Position numbers and translations under genes: made by a program. Source: Lantana camara (taxonomy: Eukaryota; Streptophyta; Magnoliopsida; Lamiales; Verbenaceae). Taken from it: DNA of 64,000 bases. Of this stretch, positions 1 through 11,048 are shown piece after piece (the first letter of the stretch is position 1; each line of letters starts with the position of its first letter). The stretch spans positions 31,106,501-31,170,500 of the forward strand of contig CM074865.1 in NCBI GenBank assembly GCA_037501455.1, read 5' to 3'. Below the pieces are notes generated by a model. The model had not been told where the DNA came from and ran no database searches. It saw only the letters and a program-made list of their open reading frames with translations.

Positions 1-747
1 CTTGTGGAGTTTGCATACAATAACAGTTATCAGGCTTCAATTCAAGTCACGCCGTATGAAGCTCTTTATGGAAGAAAGTGCAGATCGCCGTTGTACTGGG
101 ATTTAGATGAAGTAAGACAAACAGAGGATGGACCGAAAAGAACAAATTCGGTAAACTGGATTGAGGAAGCAACAGAAAAGATTTAAATCATTCGTCAAAG
201 AATGAAAGCTGCCCAGGACAGGCAGAAGAGTTACGCAGATCGACGCAGAAAAGATCTTGAATTCCCAGTGGGCGACAGAGTGTTTCTGAAAGCATCGCCA
301 AGAAAAGGGTTGACTCGAATTGGGAAAGGCGGTAAATTAAACCCTAGATACGTTGGACCATATGAGATAGTGGAATGCATTGGAGAGACTGTTTATAGAT
401 TGGATTTACCTGCAAGTCTTACGGGAATCCACAATGTATTTCACGTATCTCAACTTCGCAAGTGTTTTTCAGACGAGTCAGAAGTGGTATCAATGGAAGA
501 AATACCGTTAGAACCGAACTTAACTTATGTGTTGAAGCCGACCAAGATTCTGGACAGAAAATTTCAAGAACTAAGCAATAGGAAAATTCCTTTAGTTAAG
601 GTCCTTTGGAAGGGACATGGCACAAAAGAGGCAACATGGGAAACATAAGATAAAATGCAGAAACATTACCCCGAGTTATTTTCAGAAACAGTCTTGGAAT
701 CTGAGGACAGATTCTTTTCAAAGAGGGGTGATTGTAACAGCCCGTAA
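1..747 (+). pseudogene. Ty3/gypsy Tekay-type pol 3' end: integrase C-terminus plus chromodomain (element A)
   Basis: This is the last part of a chromovirus polyprotein, open from base 1 in frame 1 and cut by the window edge. Recognisable pieces in order are the integrase core end (YEALYGRKCRSPLYW), the linker KAAQDRQKSYAD, the GPY/F module (KLNPRYVGPYEI), HNVFHVSQLRK, and a chromodomain-like tail (IPLVKVLWKGHGTKEATWE) thought to guide integration to heterochromatin. Two in-frame TAA codons (184-186 and 646-648) break the frame. Homologous sequence continues past each one, so they are nonsense mutations and not natural ends. The frame finally closes at 745-747, inside the 3' LTR. The purine tract at 720-732 lies against the LTR and is the likely polypurine tract. 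The call is secure at family level; the lineage name rests on the motif pattern. Confidence 0.88.
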
Positions 748-1813
748 TGGGGCCTGGTTGAAATGGTAAGCTAAGGTTAGTGGTAAAACATCTATATAAC
801 TTGATCCAACTTTACAAAACCTCATGCATTGCATTTTTATCTGATCAACGTGCTCATTTGTGATTTTTAGTACGTTAAGGGGGAATTCTTTACCTTTCAC
901 CCACTTTACTATTCATTTTCCTAGCCTACTTTACCCATCTTGTCATTCGAACCCTAGAGGTTCATAATCCATGTTTTCCAATCATTCAAACTTGTTTTCC
1001 AAGGTTCAGAGTCCTTTCTTTAGTATTAAGGGCATTTCGGGCACTTACCGTCCAAAGTTACTATTTATTTTGCAAAAGAGTTTTGATTCGGACAGCTTTT
1101 ACTACTCAAATTTATAGTCAAATCGATCCTTGGGTCGATACGAGTCTTTTGAAATCATTCTTGACTAGAAAATCTATTTCAAACTTCATTTCAAATTAAA
1201 CGTTTATTTAAAACCCTAATTCACTATTCCTTCTACGAACGGTTTTTCGTTCTGAGAACTTCTACTCTTCAAATTTGGGTTTAAAGTACTTCTTGATTCA
1301 TTTCATAATTTTTGAGATTTATTACATCTTTCCGTTCAAGCCCTAACTCGAGTTTTGAATAAAACGGTTTTTAAAAATAAATTACTATTCATCCTACGTT
1401 TCTAGCTTTTTATCGGTAAAATTTTTTATAGTCAATATTGGGCTCAAAACGATTGTTGATTTATTTTATGATGTTTTAAAACAATCCGGACTTTCAAATC
1501 ATGTTCGGAGGTTGTTTTTCATTCATATTCCTTTAAAACACTCAAGTTTCTATTCTTTAAAACTAATATATCTTTCTAACGGTAAATCCGTTTTCTTCGA
1601 GTAAATATTCGTTTCGAAGCTAATTTTTGTCCAATTCACATATGCCAACTTCCAGCATCTCGTCTTCATGTTTACCATGTTAAATTACCTAAATACGCTT
1701 CATTTCCCATTTTTATTTAATGCCTAAGGCCAAGCTTACAAGAGAAGCTACTACCATTTGCTCTCCTACACTTGGAGATAGTTTTATTGCAAGGTGAGGG
1801 GCCTCCCAACAAG

Positions 1814-1821
1814 TATAAATA
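1814..1821 (+). promoter_or_regulatory. Candidate TATA box of the element A LTR
   Basis: TATAAATA lies about 1.08 kb into the LTR. It is followed by a C-rich then CT-rich stretch, which is the usual setting of a plant retrotransposon start site. The transcription start would fall near 1845-1855. This is inferred from position and consensus only. Confidence 0.5.
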
Positions 1822-2604
1822 CCCCCCTAACTCATTCATTTCCTCTTGCACCAAGTCTTGTGTTGACAAGTACTCCTCTCTCCCTCCTTTTCCCTCTTAG
1901 CCGAGAGCCTCCCCTCCCCTTTAGGTTAGTTGCTTTATTTTTTTAGGCTATAGTTTTATGTTATGTTTTGGTTTAATTTATGTTTTTATGTTATGGTTTA
2001 TTTATATTATGCTTAGATTGGGTCTTAGGGTCTTCCCTAAGCTATATAGGATTTTATTTTATGCATTTATGGTATAGTTTTTATGATATATTTGAATAGT
2101 TGTTCATATGATTTAATTGTTTATAATATGCTATGATATGTTATGAATTAGTTTAATATATGTTATGATCATGCTTTAAGGTCTATATATGTTGTATATT
2201 GATGTATGTTTATGATATTTAAATTATGTTCATGCATGTTATTTAATGGAATAGTATTATATGATCAATTATGTCACAACATGTTACATATTGTTAATTG
2301 ATTTAATTGTCACATATTATATGATCAATGATCATGCTAAGCTATGACTTATGTTATGATATGAAGCTACATTGTTATATGATTCATGTATTATGAATTG
2401 ATCTTATGTTATGACTTGGATTAATGGAATATTGTTTGATCATATCTTATACACTTGATTAGTGTCACACCTTATAACCTAAGATAGAATAGTACTTTAA
2501 TTAGACCTTGTAACCTTAGGTTATACCTTTTAATCTAGATCACACATACCTCTAATAATATGAACTTGAACCATAGATTATAACAAGATCATAATTTGTT
2601 TAGG

Positions 2605-2606
<2 letters not shown>

Positions 2607-2651
<45 letters not shown>

Positions 2652-2661
2652 CGTGTGTGTG
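2607..2661. repeat. (GT)n microsatellite in element A LTR
   Basis: An uninterrupted GT run spans 2607-2650, followed by a short imperfect continuation. It is a simple repeat with no coding role. Confidence 0.95.
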
Positions 2662-2715
2662 CATGAGTGTATGTTTAGTGTGTGGGTTTGACCCGAACCC
2701 TTTGACCCGATATGT

Positions 2716-2788
2716 GAATAGTAACTATGAATAGTAATCTAGAATTGTAACCTTGAATAGTACTCTGGAATAGTACTTTTGAATAGTA
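2716..2788 (+). repeat. Array of five GAATAGTA octamers
   Basis: GAATAGTA occurs at 2716, 2729, 2755, 2768 and 2781, each separated by a few bases. Its reverse complement TACTATTC occurs singly at 907 and 1383 near the other end of the same LTR, with near-copies at about 1070 and 1222. Confidence 0.85.
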
Positions 2789-4440
2789 AAATAAATAAAA
2801 TTCGGGATACCTAATTAGACGTTTGCACTTAAGGTTTCCCAACCTCGGGTCTAAAATATCTTTTCAAAATGAGTTTTCTTTTTTGGATTTGTTTCATAAC
2901 CTTAGGGTTACGTTAGGACTCATAATTTGACAAATACTTACTCGGTTTTAGTAAGATCATAGTCTCACGTTAAGATAACTCACTTTAACGTGTTTCTTTA
3001 TGTGATACCTTCTCTCTAATGCCTTAAATGGTATTACTCTCATGTGTTATCTCCTTATGTGACTTCATCATTCATATGCATCATGTAGAGTGGGTCTTAG
3101 TTCTTAAGCTCACTTTAGTACGTCACTTACAGAGTTAAGGTTGAGCATTGGGATCCCCAGGGCACTATTTAATCATACTACGCATCTTTACCTATTACTA
3201 GGAGAGGTTAACTATTTCAAACTGGAACCATGATTATATCTATAGTATCAAATGTTTTCAAAACCAACACCTAGTTCTTTCAATGCATTACTTTAAACCA
3301 TTCCCTTATTGGGACAACTCTTTCATCAATCATTTACTTCAGTTATCATTTATTCAAATATCATATATAGTTTCAAATATCATATTTATTCATCTCATTT
3401 ATCGTTTCAAAAAATCATATTCATTTATTCAAAGTTTATCGTTCATTATCGCATCATTTCATTGTCCTTCACGGACTTCATTATATCCAAGCATTCGGAT
3501 TTACTCCGGATGTTCATTCATATGCAAGCTTTATCGTTCATCGTTATTGGGCCCGACGGTTATGTGTGGAAGTGATGCTCGGGAGGTGAGCGCCAACGAC
3601 ATCACTAATACCGGCCGTCACCATTAGACAATTGACATCGACTTTAATCGGAGATTGGATAAGTCAGGATAATCTGTCAAAGAAATGACAGCAAATCCTT
3701 ATCTCATTCATCGGTTATGGTCACCTAGGGCTAGCTACCCCGAAGTGACACCGGAGAAGGGTGGTGCATGTGTGTATTTTCAAGATGTTGTTGATCTCGG
3801 TCCAACATCGCTCATCGTTCATTGTTTTCAAGGAGTAAGGGTGGAAGATGCTTAGCTTGCGGGCATAAATCATTTTATAAACATTGGTTCATATTTACCA
3901 AAGTTATCCTTTATCCCTATCCCACTTTATTAAAATCATATGAACTAAATCATATCATATGTGTGCGCGTGTGACATCATCATTTGCATATCAAATGTTC
4001 TTATTAAGTATTTATCTTTCAAATCATTCTTCAAGGTAAACTTTATTCATTTCAAATATCCTTTCATCTCAAGTGTATTCCATTTAAGTACTCTCTCACT
4101 TAGTCACTTTGACTAATACCTCTACCTGTTTTCTGGCCTCATGGTTTCAGGTCTTGCAGCTGCACTCTAGACGTATCTTGAAGCTCTAGAATGTCTATTT
4201 AGCCCGAGTCAGGACTTATATGTTATTAATCTATTTTGTGTCCTGCATTATGATATATGGTTGCATATGTTCCTAGCTTTATTCTGTAACTTGATACACT
4301 GCTACTCTACTTATTACATGCTCCCGTGACATTATCCAATTACTTATATCTTATCATTACTTGTCTCTTCTACTTAAACGTGACTGTATTGTTCTTCATA
4401 TGTGCTCATTACTTGTCACCACCACGCATGGAATTAAAAG

Positions 4441-4520
4441 TTTCAAATTTTCCTAAATTCCGCTGCATTATCATTGGGCATTTCAAATTTTCCTAAATTC
4501 CGCTGCATTATCATTGAGCA
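4441..4520. repeat. Tandem duplication, 40-bp unit, two copies
   Basis: The 40-bp unit beginning TTTCAAATTTTCCTAAATTC is directly repeated at 4441 and 4481 with one base difference. It lies close to the end of the element A LTR and looks like a recent slippage duplication. Confidence 0.9.
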
Positions 4521-4651
4521 TTCATCATGATCTTCATCAACCGTTCACCGATGTATTTATTGGGTGATGGCTTACACCATTATTTGATGAGTATATCAGT
4601 GCAGGGTTTGGAGCGTTCCTCTCCATATATATATACAAGTGGGGCGCTACA

Positions 4652-5662
4652 TCTTTCGTGCCTCGGATTTGTGCCTACGTGCTAATTGGGGAAGATTATG
4701 AATAGTGTCGAGTTTGGTGTTTTATGTGTTTAAGCTCGTTTTATGAGCTCTTACTTGAGAATATATTATCTACGTATCGTACGTGACTTGTGGTATGAAT
4801 TTTGGGTGATTTGGAGTTGTTTTATGATGGTGAGGTGTGTGTGTTGGCCTTGCTCCGCCGTTGAAGGCGGAACTTGAAGCTGGATTTCGGGGGTGAGTAA
4901 CGCCCGTTCCTGCCTTTGATCTTAGAGAGGTAACGCCCGTTACCTCCCAGCTTGCTTTTCTTTTGGACGTCTGCCTGGGGTAACGGGCGTTACCCCATTT
5001 GTGCAGGCAAGGGGTAACACCCGTTACCCCTAGTTCTTTTGTCGTCTGTGTCCCTTAACGGGCGTTTCTGCTTTTACTCTTGGAGGGGGTAACCCTCGTT
5101 ACCCCCTTGGCTTTGAGAGGTGGTTTGCCTCGTTTTTTCTTTCTTTCATTTTTGTTTTCGGTTTCGTTTCTTATGTGTTTTATGTTCGTTACATGATAAT
5201 AATTGACATGCATTTCTATAAATTGATATGTTAAGAATATGAACTATATATTAAATATGTTTTGCAATTATATGATTTAATTATAGTAATTAAATGTGAT
5301 ACGTGTTCATATTCGAGTAAATGTTATTTGTTGCATTTCATTTGTATTTGATTGCATTTAATTGTGCACATGAACACGATCACCTCAATTCATGGCACTT
5401 TATGAATTATTTCATATTGAATCATTGCATGACACGTACACCACTTCATAAACATTTGTCGTGCATCCTACTTGGTTCCATTTTGGGTCGTGTCTCACAA
5501 GTACACCCTGTTTCCTTTCTTATACAGTGATCTCCTCGGTGGAGACTTTCGAGACTCGTGGTTCCTCTCTTGGTCTTTCTTGCACTTGGAGGTGAGGGTT
5601 TTCTTTTATAAACGACATATAACCTTGCATGCTTTAAATAAACCAAATGGTTTTCATATAAA
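4652..5662 (+). mobile_element. Element D 5' LTR, first segment
   Basis: It matches 33815-34817 of the D 3' LTR almost base for base. It begins where element A ends and stops where solo LTR C begins. It contains the D palindrome cluster. Confidence 0.85.
4896..5106. repeat. Palindrome cluster, GGTAACG-CC-CGTTACC type (D 5' LTR)
   Basis: There are four good copies and two half-copies of a GC-rich interrupted palindrome. The best are 4927-4946 (GAGGTAACGCCCGTTACCTC, 9-bp arms, CC centre) and 4977-4996 (GGGGTAACGGGCGTTACCCC, the same word on the other strand). A third is at 5011-5030 and a looser one at 5085-5106. Half-copies lie near 4896 and 5054. The equivalent cluster in the D 3' LTR is at 34045-34265. 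Confidence 0.9.
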
Positions 5663-5825
5663 ATGTAACGCCCCGACTTTTCGGACGTAAAGGTATGACG
5701 TATGTGTTTATCAATTTACGCGAATTAATTGTTTTTACGTGTTTTATATTTAATTTTATTATAAATTGTTATTATTTTATTTTATTATATTTTATTTTAA
5801 TTTATTACTATTTTAAAAATATTTC

Positions 5826-5858
5826 GTATTATAATATATATATATATATATATATATT
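5826..5858. repeat. (TA)n microsatellite in solo LTR C
   Basis: A run of alternating TA lies in a very A/T-rich part of the LTR. Confidence 0.9.
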
Positions 5859-6512
5859 TCAATTATTGCTAATTTAATTATTAATGTTAATTATGTTGTT
5901 AATTTAATGATTATGCTAATTAAATGTTATGTTAATTAATCATGCTTTAATTAATTAATTACGTGACTTTAACTTATGTTTATAAATTAATTTGATTCAT
6001 TTATTTAAATTTCATTTCATGGATTTTAATGTATATATGCATGAATTGCATGAATTGTGCATGTTGCTTATTTTGTGCTTCGTTCTTATATGAAATGATA
6101 TCGAAATGCCATGAATTCGTAGTATGTCGTAAATATATGTGTTATGAACATGCTTATATGCTCGGTTTATGTTTTTGAATTTATTTGACTTGTTAACGAA
6201 TTTAATTTGAATCGAGGAACCAAATCGGGGGTTAACGAGCACTTAGCGTACCCTTGGTTCCGAATTCAATATCTTGAGCTCGAGAACTCGGATTCGAGTT
6301 CCGTCAACTCCGCTGAACTCGTAACGAAAATTCAAGTTTAGTAAACTTAGCCTTATATTTTTCCTAAGTCATTTGAACCTCCGAAATTCAACCGAAAAAC
6401 GAAACGGAGACTAAACTGACCTTGTTGTACAAAAATAGCCATATGTTATCCAAACTTTAACCAAATTAACCATGGTTTGATTCTATTGAACCCTAACTCA
6501 ACCCCCTAACCG

Positions 6513-6519
6513 TATATAG
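6513..6519 (+). promoter_or_regulatory. Candidate TATA box of LTR C
   Basis: TATATAG lies about 850 bp into the LTR, followed by C/A-rich sequence. It is a consensus and position call only. Confidence 0.4.
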
Positions 6520-7295
6520 CATGCCCTAACCAAACCAATCCTCACACAATCCCCAAAACTCAGCCAAAGTCACTGGAATTTCAAGCAGTCCCGTAACCCT
6601 TCATTCCTTAGAGATTTTGGAGCTCAAATCTCATCCAAACCTCATTCAATCAACAAGGTAAGCTTAGGGTTGTAATATATGTTTATTTCTGATCATTTTC
6701 ATCCTTTCATTCACGAATTTGAGCAGTGGTTCATGATTTCTGGGCTGTTTTCCGAAAATGGAGAGTTTTGGGCATATTGTTGATCTCATTCGATTCTTGT
6801 TGGTTTTGATTGATTCCAAGCTTGAGAATGATTGTTTTGACATCCTCATATCATTTATGATCATTGATTTCTTGGTGGTTGAAGTATTAATGAGATATCA
6901 TTTATGACACTTTGAGAAAATTTCCATGAATGTCACGTATGCTTCCATTTCTTGATTGAGCTTGTTTGGAACTGATATATATGTTGAATTTGTGTTTCTT
7001 GGATGAGTATTTGTTGGCCTAAACTGATATGAATAGATGGAGTTGAAGAGAATCCTTCTTGCCCTGTTTTTCGGGACCTTAGCTCTGTTTTTCAAACTGA
7101 ATTTGTTGCTGTCAAAACTGCCGTGAACCTTCATGCTTTTGCTATTATTTTTCGTAGCCTTGTGGGTGTGTTTTAGCTGAGTTCTTGTTGTAATTCATGC
7201 CTTCTATTGTTGCACATTTTGCTTGCTTTTCTTGCTGGAATGGCTGTCCTTTTCTGCGCGATTTTGCTGTCTGAAAACAGGGGCTGCTGCTGCGA

Positions 7296-7419
7296 GACAC
7301 GGGGGTGTCGTTTTTGCTCGTTCTAGCGAGGAACGGGGGTGCAGTCTTCGCCTGAGTTGCTGTACCGAGACACGGGGGTGTCTCGGTCTGGGCTTGGGAG
7401 GTGACACGGGGGTGTCACC
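7296..7419. repeat. Palindrome cluster, GACAC-GGGG-GTGTC type (LTR C)
   Basis: Three interrupted palindromes share the arms GACAC and GTGTC around a GGGG centre: 7296-7309, 7364-7387 (10-bp arms reaching ACCGAGACAC) and 7400-7419 (8-bp arms GGTGACAC and GTGTCACC). A decayed copy lies near 7330. The flanks of each copy differ but stay complementary to each other, so the palindrome itself is what repeats, beyond a fixed core. Confidence 0.88.
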
Positions 7420-8323
7420 CCATTTTTTCTGAACTCTTTGCCTGCATTTTCTTCTTTTTCCTGCGATGCATATGTGTAGTTGCTGTTGTATATAATCTGT
7501 GCAGTGTGTGTGTTAGTGTGCATGCATGGCTGTGAGGTTGGAGTGTTTGCATGCTTATATATATATTATATATATTGTGTATATGCATGGCTTGTGTGTG
7601 AACTTGCATGCATGTGTATATAATATATATAGTATATATTTGTGCTTGTGTGTGCATGCATGGCTAGGTATGTATGTGTTTAACTAATTTTGCATGCATG
7701 TTAATGTACATGTGTGTATATATATATTATATGTATTATATGTTTATTATATAGTATATATATATATTTGTTATATATTTTAAATATTATTTGATTTAAT
7801 GTATGTGTTTAATTTCTTCGATATTATATCTTATGCCCCGTTTTAGACCCACCAGTCTCTTTTAGACTGAACCCGGTTGTTTTCAGTTGTTTTGTGCAGG
7901 TATAGGAGTGCTAGGCGGGAATACAAGTCGTCTAGGTCTTGCATTTATGTTTAGCACTTCTTTTCAGTCTCATATTCATACTCTTATTGCTATTTTGTAT
8001 TTGATCATAGTATAGCTTGGAGCGTTATGATTTTGTAGGTCGTGAGTGCCTTTGAACACTTGAATGATTTTGTATATCTATTTTTGGAGCTTGGTGGCTC
8101 ATTGTATATATGCTATGTCGTTCTTGCTTCCACGTTTTATTTTAACTCTGATTTTGTGTTGTCTTGAATTGATTGGTTTAAGGGTTAGTCCCGCCTAGCA
8201 TAGCGTGTGTGTTGTCTGTTGTGTCCCCGTTCACCGTGGATTTGGCACGTATATGGACTTCCATTTCATATACGGGTCGGGTCTCGGTGCGGGGGATGTG
8301 GTACCTTACGCTCGGGTGCTACA

Positions 8324-9071
8324 TCAAACTAGTCGTATCTTTTATACCGGCTATGTACTGGAAATGCTTTGTAAACTGTGTAGTGTTAATCTTGAGCTTG
8401 ATTTGCGAGATATTGTTAGTGCCCCCGGTTTTCCTAGTGCTGGGCTAGCCGATGTGGATCTTGTACTTGTTCGTAGGGCCCAGGAGCTTGTGTAATGAGC
8501 GAACCGGGGAGGCATCAGGCCGACAATGACCTCTTGCATAAGCCCCATAACGTTGGAGCAACTCGGATATCCGTCAGGAGGTTTGGCGGATTGATGGGAT
8601 TCCCATCTCGAGAGTCATGAACCCGCAGTCCACTGTTTTTGTCGTGGATGTGAGGGCTGGCTACCAGTCACATTGCACCCGGAGAAAGGAGTAATTGATA
8701 ATTGAAATAAATCCTGATTCCTACTTGTTTCCTATATACCTGCTTGTTCCTGTCATGTAATAAGTGAGAAGTTGAGTCCAGGATGGAATAAATACCCGTT
8801 CTCGTCGGGTCCCCTAAAATGTAACACATAGATATCCGTAATCTCTGGCACGCCCCCAGTCCCTGTTCAGCAGCTGGAGCTCGTGGATTGTTAAGGTAAA
8901 ATGGGAATCAACAGAGGGCGTACGGATATTAACACATGCATTGTATATCCTGCCTGCCTGATTGCATGCTTGGACGTAATTCCACCCGTACGTGTTAATT
9001 AATTCCTGATTCCTGTTGCTTGTTGTAATAATAAATCACGTATAGTGGGATTACGCCTGCCAGACTGCCTG

Positions 9072-9107
<36 letters not shown>
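8324..9107 (+). mobile_element. Element D 5' LTR, middle segment
   Basis: It is D LTR sequence between solo LTR C and the Copia-like solo LTR. Only its last 80 bases or so have a counterpart in the D 3' LTR (from about 34818); about 700 bp have been lost there. It includes a small palindrome at 8593-8607 (GATGGGA/TCCCATC) that matches a hairpin position in related LTRs. A TA run lies at 9073-9107. Short open frames near 8205-8495 are not convincing genes. Confidence 0.65.
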
Positions 9108-9111
<4 letters not shown>

Positions 9112-10253
9112 AGGAATAGTGCCCTAGAAAGCCGATTGTATATCCGCTTTGTGCTTTTTCCTTATTGTAATCACAGACAATCTTTGAATGAAATAACGAA
9201 TTGAGGCAACACTTCTTTATATGCTCTTGTTTGGTATGTGTTTACTTTATCTGTGCATGTATGAGAACTCCCCTAATCCTGATGACTTTAGGACTCTACC
9301 ATTTAGGTGAAATGGTTCATGAAACGAGCCCTATATCACATAAGTCATGATTAGTAAAATACTCCAAGCCGATGAGTCCTACAGACAGTGGGAGTGTCAA
9401 CCTGACTCCTCTAAGGCTTGCTTGTGGGATCACGCCCTTAAGAAGGACCACCTTGTTTCATGGAGGTGCAAAGTGTATAGTTGATACATGCGTGATACAT
9501 GAGGGTGCTTACCTTAATAAGTAAGTTCACTGAGGTGCCCCGTGTGAGAACATTCCTAAATGGGAAAGGAACTTTCTATTTCAGGAAATTGAAACTTCCA
9601 GATTAGGAAATATCTCACGAGTCATTGATGTGATTAATTGATCCTTAGACTTGAGGTTCCATGTCACTTTATGAGTTAACTCTATAGTCTTAGGTGTAAG
9701 CTTTAAAGGGTGTCGCCTTAGACAACTGATTCAAGGCTTATGCTGGGGCTGCACAAGTGATTCATGAAAGTGAATGAGAATCAAGAAAGGACCTACACTT
9801 GCATTTGCAAGGTGATCTCTTATTGTGTAAGTCATTCATATGCCATATGGAGTCCTTGGCCAAGGCAGTAGATCAAGACATCAAGAAAAGGGTTTCTTGG
9901 ATTGAGATCAATTGGATATGAAATGCACTTAGCTTTAAGACCGGATTATTAGGGTTCTGATTATTCCCTTACCCTAGATCTTGGTTGAGAGATAGTAAGT
10001 AGGAGGATTGTATCTCACATGAATCAAAGACTTAAAGGTTCTGTCGAATCCGAACATTCCAATTCAGCTAGGGGTTAAACAGCTGTTGCTAGACTATGGT
10101 CGTTTAATCTGTGAACTGATTAATTAATTAGTGAATTAATTAATTAGGGTCACTGCTAATTGAATTGAGAACCTAGAGGGTCACACACAACAACTTGGCT
10201 ACATGAGTTGATGCTTTAAAATGATTAAACGAGTTAATCGGGCCATAGGGTTC

Positions 10254-10298
10254 CACACGTGTGAAACCACACGTGTGGGTCACGTGCGTGACACGTGG
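10254..10298. promoter_or_regulatory. G-box cluster upstream of the Copia-like LTR promoter
   Basis: In 45 bp there are two ACGTGT palindromes (CACACGTGTG at 10254-10263, CCACACGTGTGG at 10267-10278) and two CACGTG hexamers (10281-10286 and 10292-10297). CACGTG/ACGTG cores are the known sites of plant bZIP and bHLH factors, including ABRE-type stress sites. They lie about 360-400 bp upstream of the TATA box, where enhancers of stress-induced retrotransposons are often found. Confidence 0.7.
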
Positions 10299-10653
10299 CC
10301 TTCATGGACAAGTGTGCATGTGCCTGAATATTTATTTGGTGATTAAATAATTAATGTGTTAATTATTTAATAGACTTTGGTTTAAGTTTGAATTAAAAAG
10401 AAAGTCTTATTTTGGAGAAAAATAATCTAGTTAATTAATTATGAACTAATTAATTAGATAAAAATAAGTTATTTATTTTAAATAAATAAAGTATAAAATT
10501 ATCCAAAAATAGTTTGGATATTTTTAGCTCTCTTGAAAGTTGATTTGAATTTGAATTCAAAGCCAAAGTCAAAATTACTTGATGATCAAGTAATAGGAGA
10601 GAGGGACCAAAATCCTTAGCCCATAAGGACTAGGATTTTCGGTCCTCGCCTTC

Positions 10654-10681
10654 TTATATATAGGGGAGCTCGAGCTCCCCT
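10654..10681 (+). promoter_or_regulatory. TATA box and 20-bp palindrome at the likely start site of the Copia-like LTR
   Basis: TATATATA at 10654-10661 is followed at once by a perfect 20-bp palindrome, AGGGGAGCTCGAGCTCCCCT (10662-10681). Transcription would be expected to start inside or just after it. Confidence 0.65.
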
Positions 10682-11048
10682 TAGAGCTAATCGAGAATTC
10701 TTTTGGTTCATGTGTTGAACACCATCCTTTCTCCAAGATAAACAAAACCCTAGGTTAAGCCTAAACACTAACTAGAGAACTAGCATCCTTACTAGTTAGA
10801 TTGTAGTCAAGTTGGTGGACTATCTCTAGAGAGCTTCAAGTTAGAAGTTTGAAGATTCGAGCTTTACCAAGGAGAGGGGATCAAGCCGCGAGAAGAGCGT
10901 TCTTGGGTGGCTTGAAACGCTTCAATAAAGACAAATAAGAAAGTAAGTTTCTAATTCCTTCGAATTTGGATACACGATTACGAGTCCAAGATCTTTTTGC
11001 TGGAAAAATTTTAAATTTCCGCTGCTTTCTGATTCCTGTTTTCCAACA

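Larger units (their letters stand above)
733..4651 (+). mobile_element. 3' LTR of gypsy element A
   Basis: The LTR starts TGTAACAGCCCG right after the polypurine tract of element A and ends GGGGCGCTACA, about 3.9 kb. Its end is fixed because sequence from 4652 onward matches the uninterrupted copy of element D's LTR at about 33815. Element A therefore inserted into the 5' LTR of D. Its own 5' LTR and most of pol lie outside the window. The interior is A/T-rich, holds a long GT run and other short repeats, and shows no believable gene. Confidence 0.85.
5663..8323 (+). mobile_element. Solo LTR C, Tekay-type gypsy
   Basis: It starts TGTAACGCCCCG and ends GGGTGCTACA, 2661 bp. It interrupts the D LTR and is flanked by TAAAA (5658-5662) and TCAAA (8324-8328), a plausible 5-bp TSD with one change. 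No internal region is present, so unequal recombination between two LTRs probably left this solo copy. It contains long TA and TG-rich stretches around 7550-7770 and a palindrome cluster, but no gene. Confidence 0.82.
9108..11048 (+). mobile_element. Copia-like solo LTR
   Basis: It starts TGTTAGGAATAGTGCCCTAG and ends TTTTCCAACA, 1941 bp, with a perfect TATAT duplication (9103-9107 and 11049-11053). The D 3' LTR shows the uninterrupted site. The start resembles the TGTTGGAATA-type LTR of plant Copia elements of the Angela/Tork group, which I infer from the terminal sequence alone. No internal region is left. It carries a cluster of G-boxes and a TATA box with an adjacent 20-bp palindrome. Confidence 0.82.

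Noticed and set aside
733..750. Natural end of element A pol inside the LTR as a sign of an env-like extra gene
   Set aside because: The frame closes after five codons in the LTR, a common overlap in chromoviruses; no further frame follows.
2607..2661. GT run as a Z-DNA or regulatory element
   Set aside because: A simple microsatellite is the plain explanation; nothing around it points to function.
3283..3627. Open frame of 114 codons in element A LTR
   Set aside because: It is Ser/Ile/His/Tyr-rich low-complexity sequence from an A/T-rich LTR, overlapped by another frame, with no start context or domain.
8205..8495. Open frame ending VDLVLVRRAQELV in D 5' LTR
   Set aside because: It crosses the boundary between solo LTR C and the D LTR, so it is a chance frame over an insertion junction.
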